Source: Campylorhamphus procurvoides (lineage: Eukaryota; Chordata; Aves; Passeriformes; Dendrocolaptidae). From it: 64,000 nucleotides of DNA. Position numbers and translations under genes: made by a program. The DNA lies in assembly GCA_013396655.1 (NCBI GenBank), contig WBMV01005000.1, positions 276,895 to 340,894 of the forward strand, read 5' to 3'. This document shows, in pieces, positions 1 to 11,100 of the stretch. The notes beneath the pieces are model-generated. The model ran no database searches, was not told where the DNA came from, and saw only the letters and a list, made by a program, of their open reading frames with translations. Each line of letters starts with the position of its first letter. Position 1 is the first letter of the stretch.

Positions 1-1386
1 AAGAGAGTCTTTGGGGCAGAAACAGAGGAGGAAAAAAAATGAAGGAGAAAAATCAAGGGGAAAAACACCTCTGCCTGCTTGGGATTGGACAATGCACTGC
101 ATCTCTGTTCCTATTCTGAAGGGATGTCTTCAGGTGAGCTTTGCATCTCCAGGTGCATTGGAGCACATTGGAATATTAATTGTTGTATATACATGTATAC
201 CCTATGAGATCTCTGTTACTATACTTTCTGTAGAGATACATATTAACACTCCATACTTACTGAATTTACCATCATCAAGCCAGAACCTGGTTTCCTGTTG
301 CTTCAGTAAACTGTGTTAGTGAATCTGGTTTGTGCAAGTTCCTTATTGAACATGATCAGGCATATAGTACTAAACTGTTAAATCACACTATTTGTGAATC
401 TGTGCTTGTGAAAGATCAGTAAAGACTTAGATACTCTACATAAAAGGCCAAGGGAATCATCTGTTTTCTGAGTTCAGTGGGAATGAGAGAAGTCAGGAGT
501 GCACTGTAGAGCAGAAGATATTAATATTTCTACTAAAATGCTAAAATAGATTGCTTACAAGGGTTATCAGCTTCAGAGGGTTATTTAAGAACAGTCACAC
601 AATCAGGTGTTAGAAATGGATTAGGTATAATTGGCCTTGCCTGGGGATAGGTGCAGGGATCAAATCCAGCCATGCCATTGCTATTGGCTCTATTTTTTAT
701 AGTCTCTAAAGAAGAAAAGCCCAAAGCCAAATGAATTAACAGAGAAAATAAATGTAGGTCAGATTTTTTTGTTTTGGTTTGGTTTGTTTTTTGTTTGGGG
801 TTTTTTTGTTTCCTTGCAGTATGTAAGTTTAAGTCCACCTGGATGTTTTGGAAGAAAAATCCTTAAACACCTTTAGGGATACCTTGGAGAAAAATAGTAC
901 AAGGAGCCATTAATGTATGTGTATTTAGGAGATGCTGTAACTGTGCAAGAAAGAAATAAAGCAAAGCCCACCTGGAGGAAACTCAGTTATCAGAGAAAAG
1001 GAAACTGCCAGTCTCTTCAGTGCTCCTGTGTACGATGAGACTTAGAAATAATCAACCCAATATGTGAATGTAGCTCACGCACAGGAAAGTGTATTAATCG
1101 CCAGTATGGACATGGTCATTTATTAGTAAAATGAAGCTAAACTAGGTTCAGTTAATTTTTGAGAGAAAAAAGAAAAGCATATTAACTTCTAACCTTGGTT
1201 GATTTGTCACAGCTTTCCTGAGCATTTCTGCTTAAGAAAGTCTTGCATACAAATCCAACGCTCAGTTGAGACCAGAGACACTGCTGGTACGGAGTCTGAC
1301 ATGGCAGGAAAAGGTTGCTGTGAGGCATCTGCCCTTCTTGGTTTCCATGTAGGACCATTTGGCAAGAAAGTGGAGGAAGACAAAAG
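1..1386. other. Unique AT-rich DNA, no gene seen
   Basis: No recognisable gene or repeat family. Open frames here are short and unlike any protein I know. A T/G-rich low-complexity tract sits at about 766-812; it is the complement of the A/C-rich tracts found elsewhere in the window. Confidence 0.5.
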
Positions 1387-1788
1387 CGACACAAAAATCT
1401 CCTTTTGAGATTTTGGTCAGATTTCTTTTTTTTACATTAGTAGATTCAGGATTAACTACATTATCATATAAGCAAACAGAATAAACATGCTAAACTCCCC
1501 CAATAAAAACAGTTGAACCATGGAAATGCTTTCCCTTATATTTCCTGTTTTGCTTTTGTTTTTCTTTTGTTTTTTTTTAAATTATTTGTTTGCTCTCTCG
1601 TAAATATAATGTTAGTTCTAATCCAGAAATGGAAATAGAATAGGAAAACTTGAGGCAATCCATCTGTTAATATAATTCACATTTAACACCCCCCCACCCC
1701 CAAACCAAGCCAAACCAAACCAAAAACACCCACCAAAATCCTCCTAAAAACCAAACCAAACCAAACCCACAACAAAAAAAATCCAAAA
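1387..1788. repeat. Direct duplication, left copy (ends at single N)
   Basis: This 402-bp block is repeated almost base for base at 1790-2182, with one N at 1789 between the copies. Both copies run from CGACACAAAAATCTCC to AATCCAAAA. The differences I see are one G/C change, one A/G change and length changes in the C/A-rich stretch. The last ~100 bp is low-complexity CCAAA/CAAAA sequence, which is hard to assemble. The single N at the junction makes an unmerged contig overlap, or two haplotypes placed in tandem, more likely than a real tandem duplication. Confidence 0.9.
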
Positions 1789-1789
1789 N
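1789..1789. other. Single ambiguous base at duplication junction
   Basis: One N sits exactly between two near-identical ~400-bp blocks. It probably marks a scaffold join of minimal nominal gap size. Confidence 0.9.
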
Positions 1790-2182
1790 CGACACAAAAA
1801 TCTCCTTTTGAGATTTTGGTCAGATTTCTTTTTTTTACATTAGTAGATTCAGGATTAACTACATTATCATATAAGCAAACAGAATAAACATGCTAAACTC
1901 CCCCAATAAAAACAGTTGAACCATGGAAATGCTTTCCCTTATATTTCCTGTTTTGCTTTTGTTTTTCTTTTGTTTTTTTTTAAATTATTTGTTTGCTCTC
2001 TCGTAAATATAATGTTAGTTCTAATCCAGAAATGGAAATAGAATAGGAAAACTTCAGGCAATCCATCTGTTAATATGATTCACATTTAACACACCCCCCC
2101 CCCGCAAACCAAACCAAAAACACCCACCAAAATCCTCCTAAAAACCAAACCAAACCAAACCCACAACAAAAAAAATCCAAAA
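1790..2182. repeat. Direct duplication, right copy
   Basis: Second copy (393 bp) of the block at 1387-1788. It continues seamlessly into further A/C-rich sequence (to about 2215) and then into unique DNA, so this copy has the natural right-hand context, while the left copy has the natural left-hand context. That is the pattern expected from two overlapping contigs. Confidence 0.9.
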
Positions 2183-3767
2183 CAAAAACCCCAAACCAGA
2201 CAAGCAAAACACCCACAAAGAAAAGCCTGACAGAGGTGAAAAAAAGAAAAGGTGAAGAAAACAGGATCTCAACCATATGTCCCTTTTGTGGGTATACCTA
2301 GCCAAATAAAATTAATTTACATTGAGTAATTCCTATAGCACAAATGTGGAGAAATGTGATAACAATATTAACTGTAATTCTTGACAAGGTGACTGAATTT
2401 CGGAGCATTCAAAATGCGAAAGGTTACTTTTTATTTATTTATTTGAAAATTTTAATTTTGTTCCTCTTCTGGGTTTTTTCCCTTCTCAATGCTTCAGTGC
2501 AATAGGAGTGATGTTTGAGTTTTCAAAATCTTTTTTGTCTCTTCTTGGTTTTAAACTTCATGAAAAACATATAATTTCAAAGAATCTGCTGTTTAATTTC
2601 AGCAGATATTGCAACTGTTTATGTTCTTTCCCCTAATATATATTTAGCTACATGAGTTACAATACACAATGTGGAAATAAGAAGAGTAATTTTCAAATAT
2701 TCAGAGGTATCTGTTTCAGAATGGAGGTTCAGAAATTTAGAAAATTAATCTCCATGCCAAAAACAAAGGAAAAAAAATGGTGGGTTTCTTTGGTTCATAA
2801 TTTCTTTTGGGAAAATATGATTTTTATTTTCTGGAAAAAAATGGGTTTTTGTGATAAATCATCTTTTCAGAATGTGCCACCACATTTCTAGCCATCCATA
2901 AAGCTCTAAACACTCAATAAAAAAACGTGTCTGGCTGCAAACACAAGAAATGTCCTCCCCCAGCTTTCATTTTCTATAATGCTTTTACAGATTTCCAGAA
3001 TGAGTAACTATTCATGCTGGGAGTTTAAGCAAACTGTGCTGAAAATTATCCAGTGAAAGGCAAAACCACAGAACAGGCATCTCTGGTCTGAGTTTTTGCT
3101 TTGCAATCATCTCTGAGGAAAAGGCAACACACAGTTACAAAGACCCCTTGTCAAACCAGGTCTGCATCCAAGAGTCAGATTATCCATCTGCTTCCTCAAC
3201 CACGCTCCTCTCCATTGGCTGAGGGAAAGGGATCTGTGCCAGTTCTGCCTGAGCTGGGCTTAGTGTCATCTGAGATGTCCCAGCAGCCAGAGGATGGGGC
3301 AGAACAATGTTAAATGTGTCTTTGTCCACCAATCCACTTGTACACAAAGTCTCTCTGGAACATGAAAAGCTCCAGTAGACCCTGCAGTGTTCACCTCCAA
3401 GCATTCCTGCAGCAGGGTTAGCAAGCGCCTTTAGCAGGCTCTGGAGTCACTCTTCCATGGCCTGCCTGCTTTTCTTCAGTATTTTGGTGGTTGTTTCTGT
3501 CATTCTTGGTTGCTTCTGCATAGGCTTAATGACTGTGTAGTTCTTTCATTGCACTGATTTTGCTATAGAACAAAGTCTGTGTTTGCATTCCTGCAGACAT
3601 GCACATGCACACATAAAATCAAAACCTGTGGGAAAAGAGCTTAAATAAGGAAAAAACAATCACTCTCTAGAAAAAAAAAATTACCTACATAATGCGATCA
3701 ACTTTACACAGAGAAATAATAAATTTATTTTTCTGTTAGTCATAAGTTAAAATTAAACACAATATAA
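2183..3767. other. Unique DNA, no gene seen
   Basis: AT-rich sequence without recognisable genes. The stretch 3160-3470 is somewhat richer in G and C, but neither strand gives a frame I can recognise, and no credible splice-site pair was seen. Confidence 0.45.
3762..3767. repeat. Target-site duplication (left), ATATAA
   Basis: Six bases directly left of the LTR, identical to 4322-4327. Confidence 0.85.
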
Positions 3768-4118
3768 TGTTGGGGAAGAAAAACAATTATTAACAGAAGG
3801 AGACCTGAAGGGATTGTCCAGCAAGCTCTGGGCAGCAGATACTGAAAGGGTTTCCTCCCTTCCCTAAGACAGGAGCCTGCCACGAGAGATTACTTTGAAG
3901 ACCAGGACTGTTTCCAGCTATCTACGTATATTAGCCCTGTCTTCCCTTCCAAGATATGGAAGGACTTTCTCGAGATATTGAAACCCTTTGTTCCCCCCAG
4001 GTGGTCCTGGTGTGGAGAAATGCTTACCCATATGATGAAATATTGCCTAAGTCCTACTTAACATAGCTTGTCCCCCTCGTTAACATGTCCTACCTCCTCA
4101 TTAACATACGTTCTTCAT

Positions 4119-4152
4119 GTTACATATATAGAGAGAGATATATATATGTAAC
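4119..4152. repeat. Inverted repeat inside the LTR
   Basis: GTTACATATATA at 4119-4130 is the inverted complement of 4141-4152 (one or two choices of register in the AT run), with a 10-base GAGA-rich spacer. It abuts the ATCT microsatellite. Confidence 0.7.
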
Positions 4153-4159
4153 ATATATG

Positions 4160-4160
<1 letters not shown>

Positions 4161-4200
<40 letters not shown>
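4161..4200. repeat. (ATCT)10 microsatellite
   Basis: Ten uninterrupted ATCT units within the U3 part of the LTR. Pure runs of this length are usually length-polymorphic. Confidence 0.95.
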
Positions 4201-4202
<2 letters not shown>

Positions 4203-4321
4203 ATGTATCTATATATGTAGAACCCTGTTCCTCGGTTCTATATATTGTAGCACGAGTGATCAATAAACGTCTCAGTTTCTACCCTCAAACTGGGAATGTC
4301 TAAATTATTGACTGACCAACA

Positions 4322-4327
4322 ATATAA
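4322..4327. repeat. Target-site duplication (right), ATATAA
   Basis: Six bases directly right of the LTR, identical to 3762-3767. Confidence 0.85.
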
Positions 4328-4334
4328 GATATTA

Positions 4335-4558
4335 AATTTTAGATTGGATACTNTTAGATTGGATACTACACTGAAATTCTTTCCTGTGAGGATGGTGAGG
4401 CCCTGGAACAGGTTGCCCTGAGAAGTTGTGGATGCTCCACCCCTGGAAGGGTTCAAGGCCAGGCTGGATGGGGCTCTGAGCAACCTGGTCTAGAGGGGGG
4501 GTTGAAATCAGAGGATCTCTAACATCTGTTCCAGCCCAAACCATTCTCTGATTCTATG
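4335..4558 (+). mobile_element. CR1 LINE, 3'-end fragment
   Basis: The sequence follows the CR1 3' end: AGATTGGATACT, CCTGGAACAGGTTGCC, AGAAGTTGTGGATG, TTCAAGGCCAGGCTGGATGG, ending CCATTCTCTGATTCTATG. It is 5'-truncated, as is usual for CR1. It begins about a dozen bases to the right of the solo LTR. A 14-base block (TTAGATTGGATACT) occurs twice on either side of an N at 4353, so the true element is probably 15 bases shorter than assembled. Confidence 0.92.
4353..4353. other. Single N flanked by a 14-bp exact repeat
   Basis: The 14 bases at 4339-4352 equal those at 4354-4367. This is the same signature as at 1789 and is probably a contig overlap that was not collapsed. Confidence 0.85.
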
Positions 4559-5689
4559 TTAAACAAAATTGAGAACAACTATTTAATAGGTTCATTGCTG
4601 ATAGAGTTATATATAAAACCAAAATGGATATGCAATCAACTCCTAATTCTCCACACTAATGTGACAAATGTTGATGGGGGAAGATTTGATTCATTTTGCA
4701 ATGCTGGAGAAACATCCTTATATACTAATTCTCTTAATTTAATTGCTAAATATGGTAACAGTGTAAAAATTATATATGCTTTTTTTCATTATTTTAGTGA
4801 TGAAAATACATGAAAAAACCCAAAATTATTTAAAAAATAATTGTCTCAAAACTGTCACAGTTGCTTTTCATATGAAGTAAAACCTCATTCTCATCACTGT
4901 CTCTTTCAGAGGTTATATCTCTCCATGCAGATGTTGGATATTGGTGAATATGGTATAATTTTGAGATTTAATGTGTTTTGCAGAGTATTTCAACCAGCAC
5001 TGCTAAAATTATGCACTTTCAATTAAAATATGACATTAGAAAATATGGATGCAGGCCATCAATACATCCTGAACACTTTGTGATTGAGATAAAATAATTT
5101 CTTAAAATATTTCCTGGGTAGTAGTTTAAAACGTTCTTCTGAGGGAAGAAGAAATCTAAAATAGGCTACCAAGGAAGAATAACATGAATTACTGGTACAA
5201 AAGGGGCCTCACTTAAATTGTAAATTTTATATAATCTCTTCAAAGCAGAGGTGTTCGTGGTAGGTTTGCCTACTACTAACCCTAATGGATCTTGGATGAA
5301 AGTTGTTCTTGAGGGCTTTCTTGACATGAATGTTAAAGAAATGATAACACTATAGCTTTACGGACTTAAAAAGTAATTTTCCAAGTCATGGTATTGCTTT
5401 TAGAATTCATATTGAATATGATGATTCATTCAAAAAACAAAAAATAAAAAAGAAAGTTAGAATATTCCATTAAGTTATACTGATTTATATTATTTGTATG
5501 TCAAGCCCATTCCAGACACATGCAAAAGGAATTTTACACAGAAAGAAAACTATTTTTACCTTGTGTTCTCATTTGCATTTCATTTAATCTTGAATGACTC
5601 CAGGTCAGCTTATTCAAATGTTCATGTTTTATTGAACCTGATTATAGACCACCCAAGAGACCTGAGATGGATTTGCATCCAGCCCTCAC

Positions 5690-5840
5690 CTTCTCGCTGC
5701 AGGAAACAGCTACATTTATTTCTCTGCCTCTTCTCCATCCCCAGGCTGATTCTCTTCTTGACTGAAGTTTCTACTTCTGCCTCCTCTTCTCCTCCTTGGC
5801 GCTGCTTCCTTTTCTTGGGCACATTATCAATATTTATTTT
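5690..5840 (-). other. Exon-like lysine/glutamate-rich open frame, unproven
   Basis: On the minus strand an open frame reads VPKKRKQRQGGEEEAEVE..., basic then acidic, with codon-like complexity. PKKRK resembles a nuclear localisation signal. The frame runs into GAAG|GTGAGG at 5690/5689, a good match to a splice donor. I see no strong acceptor: the nearest AG (CTTAAG) lies further upstream in poor context. The complementary strand is also open, which is common over purine-rich stretches. I do not recognise the protein; a chance frame is the most likely explanation. Confidence 0.12.
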
Positions 5841-8157
5841 GAAGAAATGTAGAGAGGGAAAAATCAGACCCTTAAGAGAGCTAGTTAATTAGAAACTCCT
5901 CTGTTTGCTGTAAGTAAATGCATTCAGCTATAGTCACTCTATAACCACTACTTTTTTTTTTTTTTGTTGGATAAAATGTCAAGTTAAAAACACAAAAAAG
6001 TGCTTCATAACAAAGTAAAACAAGTGTGACTCTTCACTGTTTTCTGCATTGATAAAAACATTTTTGAATTTAGCAAATAATGGTGATTTATAACTCATGA
6101 TATTTTTTTGAATGAACTATAAAAAGATTGTATAGTGACTAATCAGAGTAAAACCAATAAGCAAACATAAATAAAGCCAAAATAATAAATATTTGCAATT
6201 AATCCAAGTTGAATCAATCTGACTTACAGCTCAATTTCTGGCTACATTTTTTACTGTAGTGTTTGATCATGTTTACTGAATGCAGAAAGGGGGGACAACC
6301 AGAGCACAGCAAAGTTGGGATTACTGCTTCTAGGTCTGATATTTAGCATGATAATCAGTAGGAACAAGTTGCAGGAAAAGTCTTGCTCTGATTCTGCAGT
6401 TCTCTAATGGAAAGTGGTTGATTTCTGTATGAAAATGATCCACTCATGGATGGACTGTTTGTAGGCACTCTAATATTAAAGATCAGATCAGAGCAAATAA
6501 TCACATCAGTAAGGCCATTACAAATTTCTAATCAGCCCATCATGGCCATAGCCGTCCTAAATTTTTGTAAACACAGAGAAATTTTTTGATAATGACAGAA
6601 TCACTTTTCTGTAACTGGAAAAATATGGACCAAAAAAAAAAAGGCAACAAAATAAACAAAAAATCAAACGTAGGCAGAGATTAATTTCAGCAGGAGAAAT
6701 GCATCCATAATAATGTTATAAACTGACAAGTATTTATTATAATGGAACATTTTATAATAGATTTCAATGTTTTTACCAAGTTTAGCAATAATTGCAAGTA
6801 ACAAATAGAAACAACGTAATTACTTTAAAATTCCACTGACAGTACCAATAGAGAAAGGTTTTATACTCCCCCCACCACCTGGTTTTTCCAAAGTAAAGTT
6901 TGTGTATGCAATATATTTTACCACAATATCTATCACTATGTATCAGTAAATACATCAGTTCTGTTGTAATCACCTTCACACAAGGCACATTGTCTGGTCA
7001 TTTTACATTTTTTTGCTCTGTTACGGCAAAAATGAAAAATTAGTTTAAAAAAGTAACATAGTCATGTTTATTATAGCAGGATAATTCATGCCATCTAAGT
7101 TATTCTCTTGTTTAAGCATTTGAAAACCTTAAAACTGCAGGAAAAGTGTCTTTAGGCAGGAGGTGAGACTGGTGAGACTGTACTGCCTTTTTTTCCAAAG
7201 CCCACCAATACCAGACCTGTACCAATGGTACTGTGTTGAACGCACTTGCACTAATTTTAACTTTCTCCTTGCACCTCCATCATTTTTCATCTTCTACACA
7301 GGTTGTACACATTTGTGTATGAGAATTGTCCTTTCTATAGCCAACACAGTGGGAGCCTGGTCCATACATAGGGATTCTATATGTTGTGCTTTGCTTTATA
7401 TAGCACAAAGAAGGAGTGAAATAAAACTGAATTCTAGACACTGCTTAGTCAAAATCTTGGGAGGTTATGTATGCAGTACCTTTTAAAGCAAAAAAAAAGA
7501 AATTCTTCTTTCACATCTAAGGGAGAGGTGAGAATTGACCCTTGCTACATGTTTGTGTTACAGGTACAAGTAAACTGAGCAATTAAATCTCACTGATATC
7601 TGTTCCTGTCATACAAATCCAATTTTGTGCCTTATACACAGTGTATTGGCCGTACATATGGATAGCTTTATGCACAGTCTATCTGACAATATTTAATTCA
7701 AAATCAAACAATTCAAATATAGCTGGATAAATGGCATTATTTTTGATCCCAAAATACTGAGACAATTCCTCAGCTGTTGTATGCAAGCCCACAGTTTCCA
7801 GCAGAATGCTGATATGCATACACTAAGGGACCTGCTCATAGCTTACACAAAATGCTACAGTCTTGTGTTATGTAATTGGCTATATCACAGCTAAGCAGTG
7901 TTTCATGTTGCTATCTACTTATCAAGCAAGGATATATCAAGCTCGTGGCAACCTTATGAAATATGTGCATTAAATTATATGGTAGATGAAACCATTCAGG
8001 TTAATAGTTTATACAGGAGCTGACAGGACTTCTTGCCCCTGCTGGCAGTCTCATGGTGTGTGGTGAGTTCCAGCTCTCTCTTACAGCTCTCTTGGGGGAA
8101 AACTCCCTGCTAAAACTCTCTCATCAAGCTGATAGGTGCAATTCAGCCACCCATAAA

Positions 8158-8181
8158 GTAGTTGTAGGGGACTACAACTAC
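8158..8181. repeat. Perfect 10-bp-arm hairpin
   Basis: GTAGTTGTAG at 8158-8167 and CTACAACTAC at 8172-8181 are exact inverted complements around a GGGA loop. No surrounding terminator or RNA gene context is visible. Confidence 0.8.
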
Positions 8182-11100
8182 AGTAGTTGACTGGCAGGGG
8201 TCAAGCTGCCTGTGCCAGATCTGTCCCCATACTTAGATAGATGCTCCCTACAAATAGGGTCTAAGGGGGATTAGTGATCTTTCTCCTTGCACTGAATATT
8301 CCTTAGGACAAAATCTGGTCCATGAAATGAATATTGCAGAGCTCAATTATCAGCACTGTTTTCCCCCCAAAGCTGTGTGTTTAATTGCTGTTTGGATTTT
8401 GAGTTGGTTGCTTTCAGGTTTCATTTAAAAAAATCCAGATGATACATGTAATCTCTTATTAATGCCCTGGGAAAGTGTAATTCTCGGTTATGGTTTTCCT
8501 CATGTCTGCTTTACAGATGACTGAAACATAAATTAAATTCATTTTTTTTGCTGGTACATTTAAATAGTTCAAGAATAAACCTTCTATCCTAAGAAAGGTA
8601 CCCATAAGGCTTTGTTCTACAAAGAATGCATGCACTTAAAAATTAACAAATATTGCAGGCGCCAAGAATGTGCTCTGCCTCAGTACATTATAGTCTGTTA
8701 TCTTTTACAGAAAAGCCTGAAAACTGAAGGAAAGCATGCATGCCAAGAGCTCTGTTCCTTGCATTTTAGCTGTAGAGAGATGTGAACTTGATCAGAATAA
8801 CTCAGGAAGATTGCATGAGTGCAACACCAGAGACAACAGATGGCAGTCTTAACTCATGATGTTCAAAGTACTGCAGAAACATCAGTATCTCTTGCCCCTC
8901 ACCCAACAAGTCACAGCCATCTTTCGGCAGTTTGTAGGTCAACGTACAAATGCATTTGAACAGTTCATTTTGAGGATCTTTTCCTTCCGTAAGCGTGGCT
9001 TGATTTACATCTGCCCTACTATCCCTATAAACGGATATCAAGGGGAGGACTGGCAGAGTCAGAAACTGGATGGTTTCCTTGCATTCAGCTCAGGAGGACA
9101 CTGCAGGGTTGTTGCAGTGTGAATATAGAGTGTTTGGCACTGTGGACACCCAGCCTAATGAGCAAAGCCTTGGTTCCCACACAGATAAACACACGCAAAA
9201 CCTCCTGGAGAGATTTGCCCTGCACAATTCACTGGAGGAGAGAGGAGCCACATACCTTGTCTCCCTTGTCCTTTGCCCAGATAGCACTCCTTTTGAGGAG
9301 GTCATACAGGAGAGTATGCCCCTGCCTTCCCTCAAGAAAGCACTTACACAAACTGACCAAAATGAATTTTGCTATAGGCTATGACAACTTTCTCTGCTCT
9401 CTCTCCTGAAATGCTGACTAAAGGACGGGTCCCCAAGGCATCCATTGCTGAACAGTGATTTTTTGTTCTGTTCGTATGAAGAAAAGTTAGGGTTTTCTTC
9501 ATCTCTGAGAAATAAAATCCTGAAGGAAATTTCTTCCTTCCCCTGTACTTTTACAGGAGGTAGCATGATTAAAAATCTTTCACAGGATTGTTAAGAGGCT
9601 TAATTAGTTAAAAATCAATTAAATCACTGCTAGTGCAAGCAGCTGCAAGCTTAATCTCCCACTGATAGTATGTTTTCTATCTTCTTTGAATAGAGCTGTG
9701 GAGTCACAGGTACAACTTCCTGGTGCTTTCTGAAGTTTTTCCTGCAATTTAATTCCAGATTTTTTTTATCACTAGCCAAGAATACATTACATGATTCTTG
9801 TCAGAGATGTCTCACTATCCTCATATATTGATGTATGTTAGGTTGGAGTCTGTGTTGCCAAATGTTGTCATAGTTGCCAGATAAAGAAAGTGCTTCTAAA
9901 TTGCTGAGAGATAATAAAACTTTATATCCAAAATTCCAAAGTTATTATTATTTACAGGAGTTCCTTCTTAAATACAACCAAAGGGCTTCTGGTGACAGAA
10001 TTGCCACAGAAAATTACTATTTAAGTTGCTGTTGGCAAATACAGATATTCTAGGAGAATTATTAGAGGAAAAAAGACAATTATACAAGGTTGCTAATGGT
10101 AGTTGGCCTTGCTAACCAAACCTGATGAAAACTGAATAAGAAAAGGGGTAAGAATAAAAAGTGGTTCAGCACATTTCAGGATTTGATTTAATTTCCTGTG
10201 ACACTGCAGATCAGCTTCAATTGTCAGGCCAAATTTGCAGTTTCCTCTATTTTGTTGCAACAATCAGTAAATTGGTTTTTGTAGACAAAAGTTTTATAGG
10301 TCATTCATTAAATGAATAGAAATAAATGCCTGATAAACTGGATTCTTCCTTCATTTTTCAAACACAGAATTTGATCTTTGCTGTGTCCAAATTTGCACAA
10401 GGTCGCCATCCAAAATTTCAGACCCACTAAAACTTAGACAAGCTATTCTCTGAATTTAATGTGAAAGGAGTTCATAACTGTGATGAATTTTTCTCTCTAG
10501 GAAACAGGTGGAAAGCCATTGAGAATGCAGAGTTCAAGCAAGCAATGATGAATACATTAAAACAGAGTTTTTTACTTTCCCTTTTGGCAAAGTATTTGTT
10601 GAATACTTTGAATATTCCGGCATCTGAATGCTTAGACGTAACTGAAGGGTCATTTTGTGATAAGATTTGACAACACACGAGACTTGAGTTCTGGGTATGA
10701 GATTATACTAACAGAAGTCTGTGGGAAAATGAGTGTGCTTCTCTGGTTACTGGAGCAATTCCAAAATGCAACATGCATCACATGCTGTGTGCATGACTGT
10801 ACAGCTGTCCTGTTGCCTGCTATCTAAACATTTTTCTCAATATTTTCTTCAGAACACATGCTTTTGCTGATTTCTGTTTATGAAAACCAACTTTTTTTTT
10901 TCCTCATTACTCTCTCATGAATTCTGTTTTATAGATACAAAGCAACTGCAACTTGCACTCATATTCATGTACTGGTTTGCAGGTACTTCAGGTTTTATTA
11001 ACTGTACACAGGAGGAGTAACTTATTCCAGAAATACAGCTGGGGAATGAGTACCTGGTTTCAAGGAAACAGAAAATCGGTGGTTGACATGTATCTCTCTA

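Larger units (their letters stand above)
3768..4321 (+). mobile_element. Solo LTR of an endogenous retrovirus (class II/ERVK-like)
   Basis: The element starts TGTTGGGGAAG and ends GACTGACCAACA, so it has TG...CA ends with a 6-bp terminal inverted repeat (TGTTGG/CCAACA). It is flanked by identical 6-bp sequences ATATAA at 3762-3767 and 4322-4327, a target-site duplication. A polyadenylation signal AATAAA lies at 4262-4267, about 55 bp from the right end, fixing the plus orientation. A TATA-like CTATATAT lies about 20 bp upstream of it, an arrangement like that of alpharetroviral LTRs. No internal retroviral sequence or second LTR is present, so it is a solo LTR left by recombination. Six-base target duplications are typical of class II (ERVK, alpha/beta-like) elements; the class assignment is inferred from this and from the AATAAACG context. 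It carries an internal (ATCT)10 microsatellite. Confidence 0.88.

Noticed and set aside
5494..5892. 132-codon plus-strand open frame
   Set aside because: Leucine/serine-rich reading of a pyrimidine-rich stretch; the complementary strand is the more protein-like reading, and neither is recognised.
7370..7440. TATA-like TTTATATAGC close to AATAAA as an LTR core
   Set aside because: The two signals are only about 25-30 bases apart and no TG...CA boundaries or flank repeats were found.
9070..9409. Overlapping open frames on both strands in a less AT-rich stretch
   Set aside because: Several frames open at once indicates composition; none resembles a known protein.
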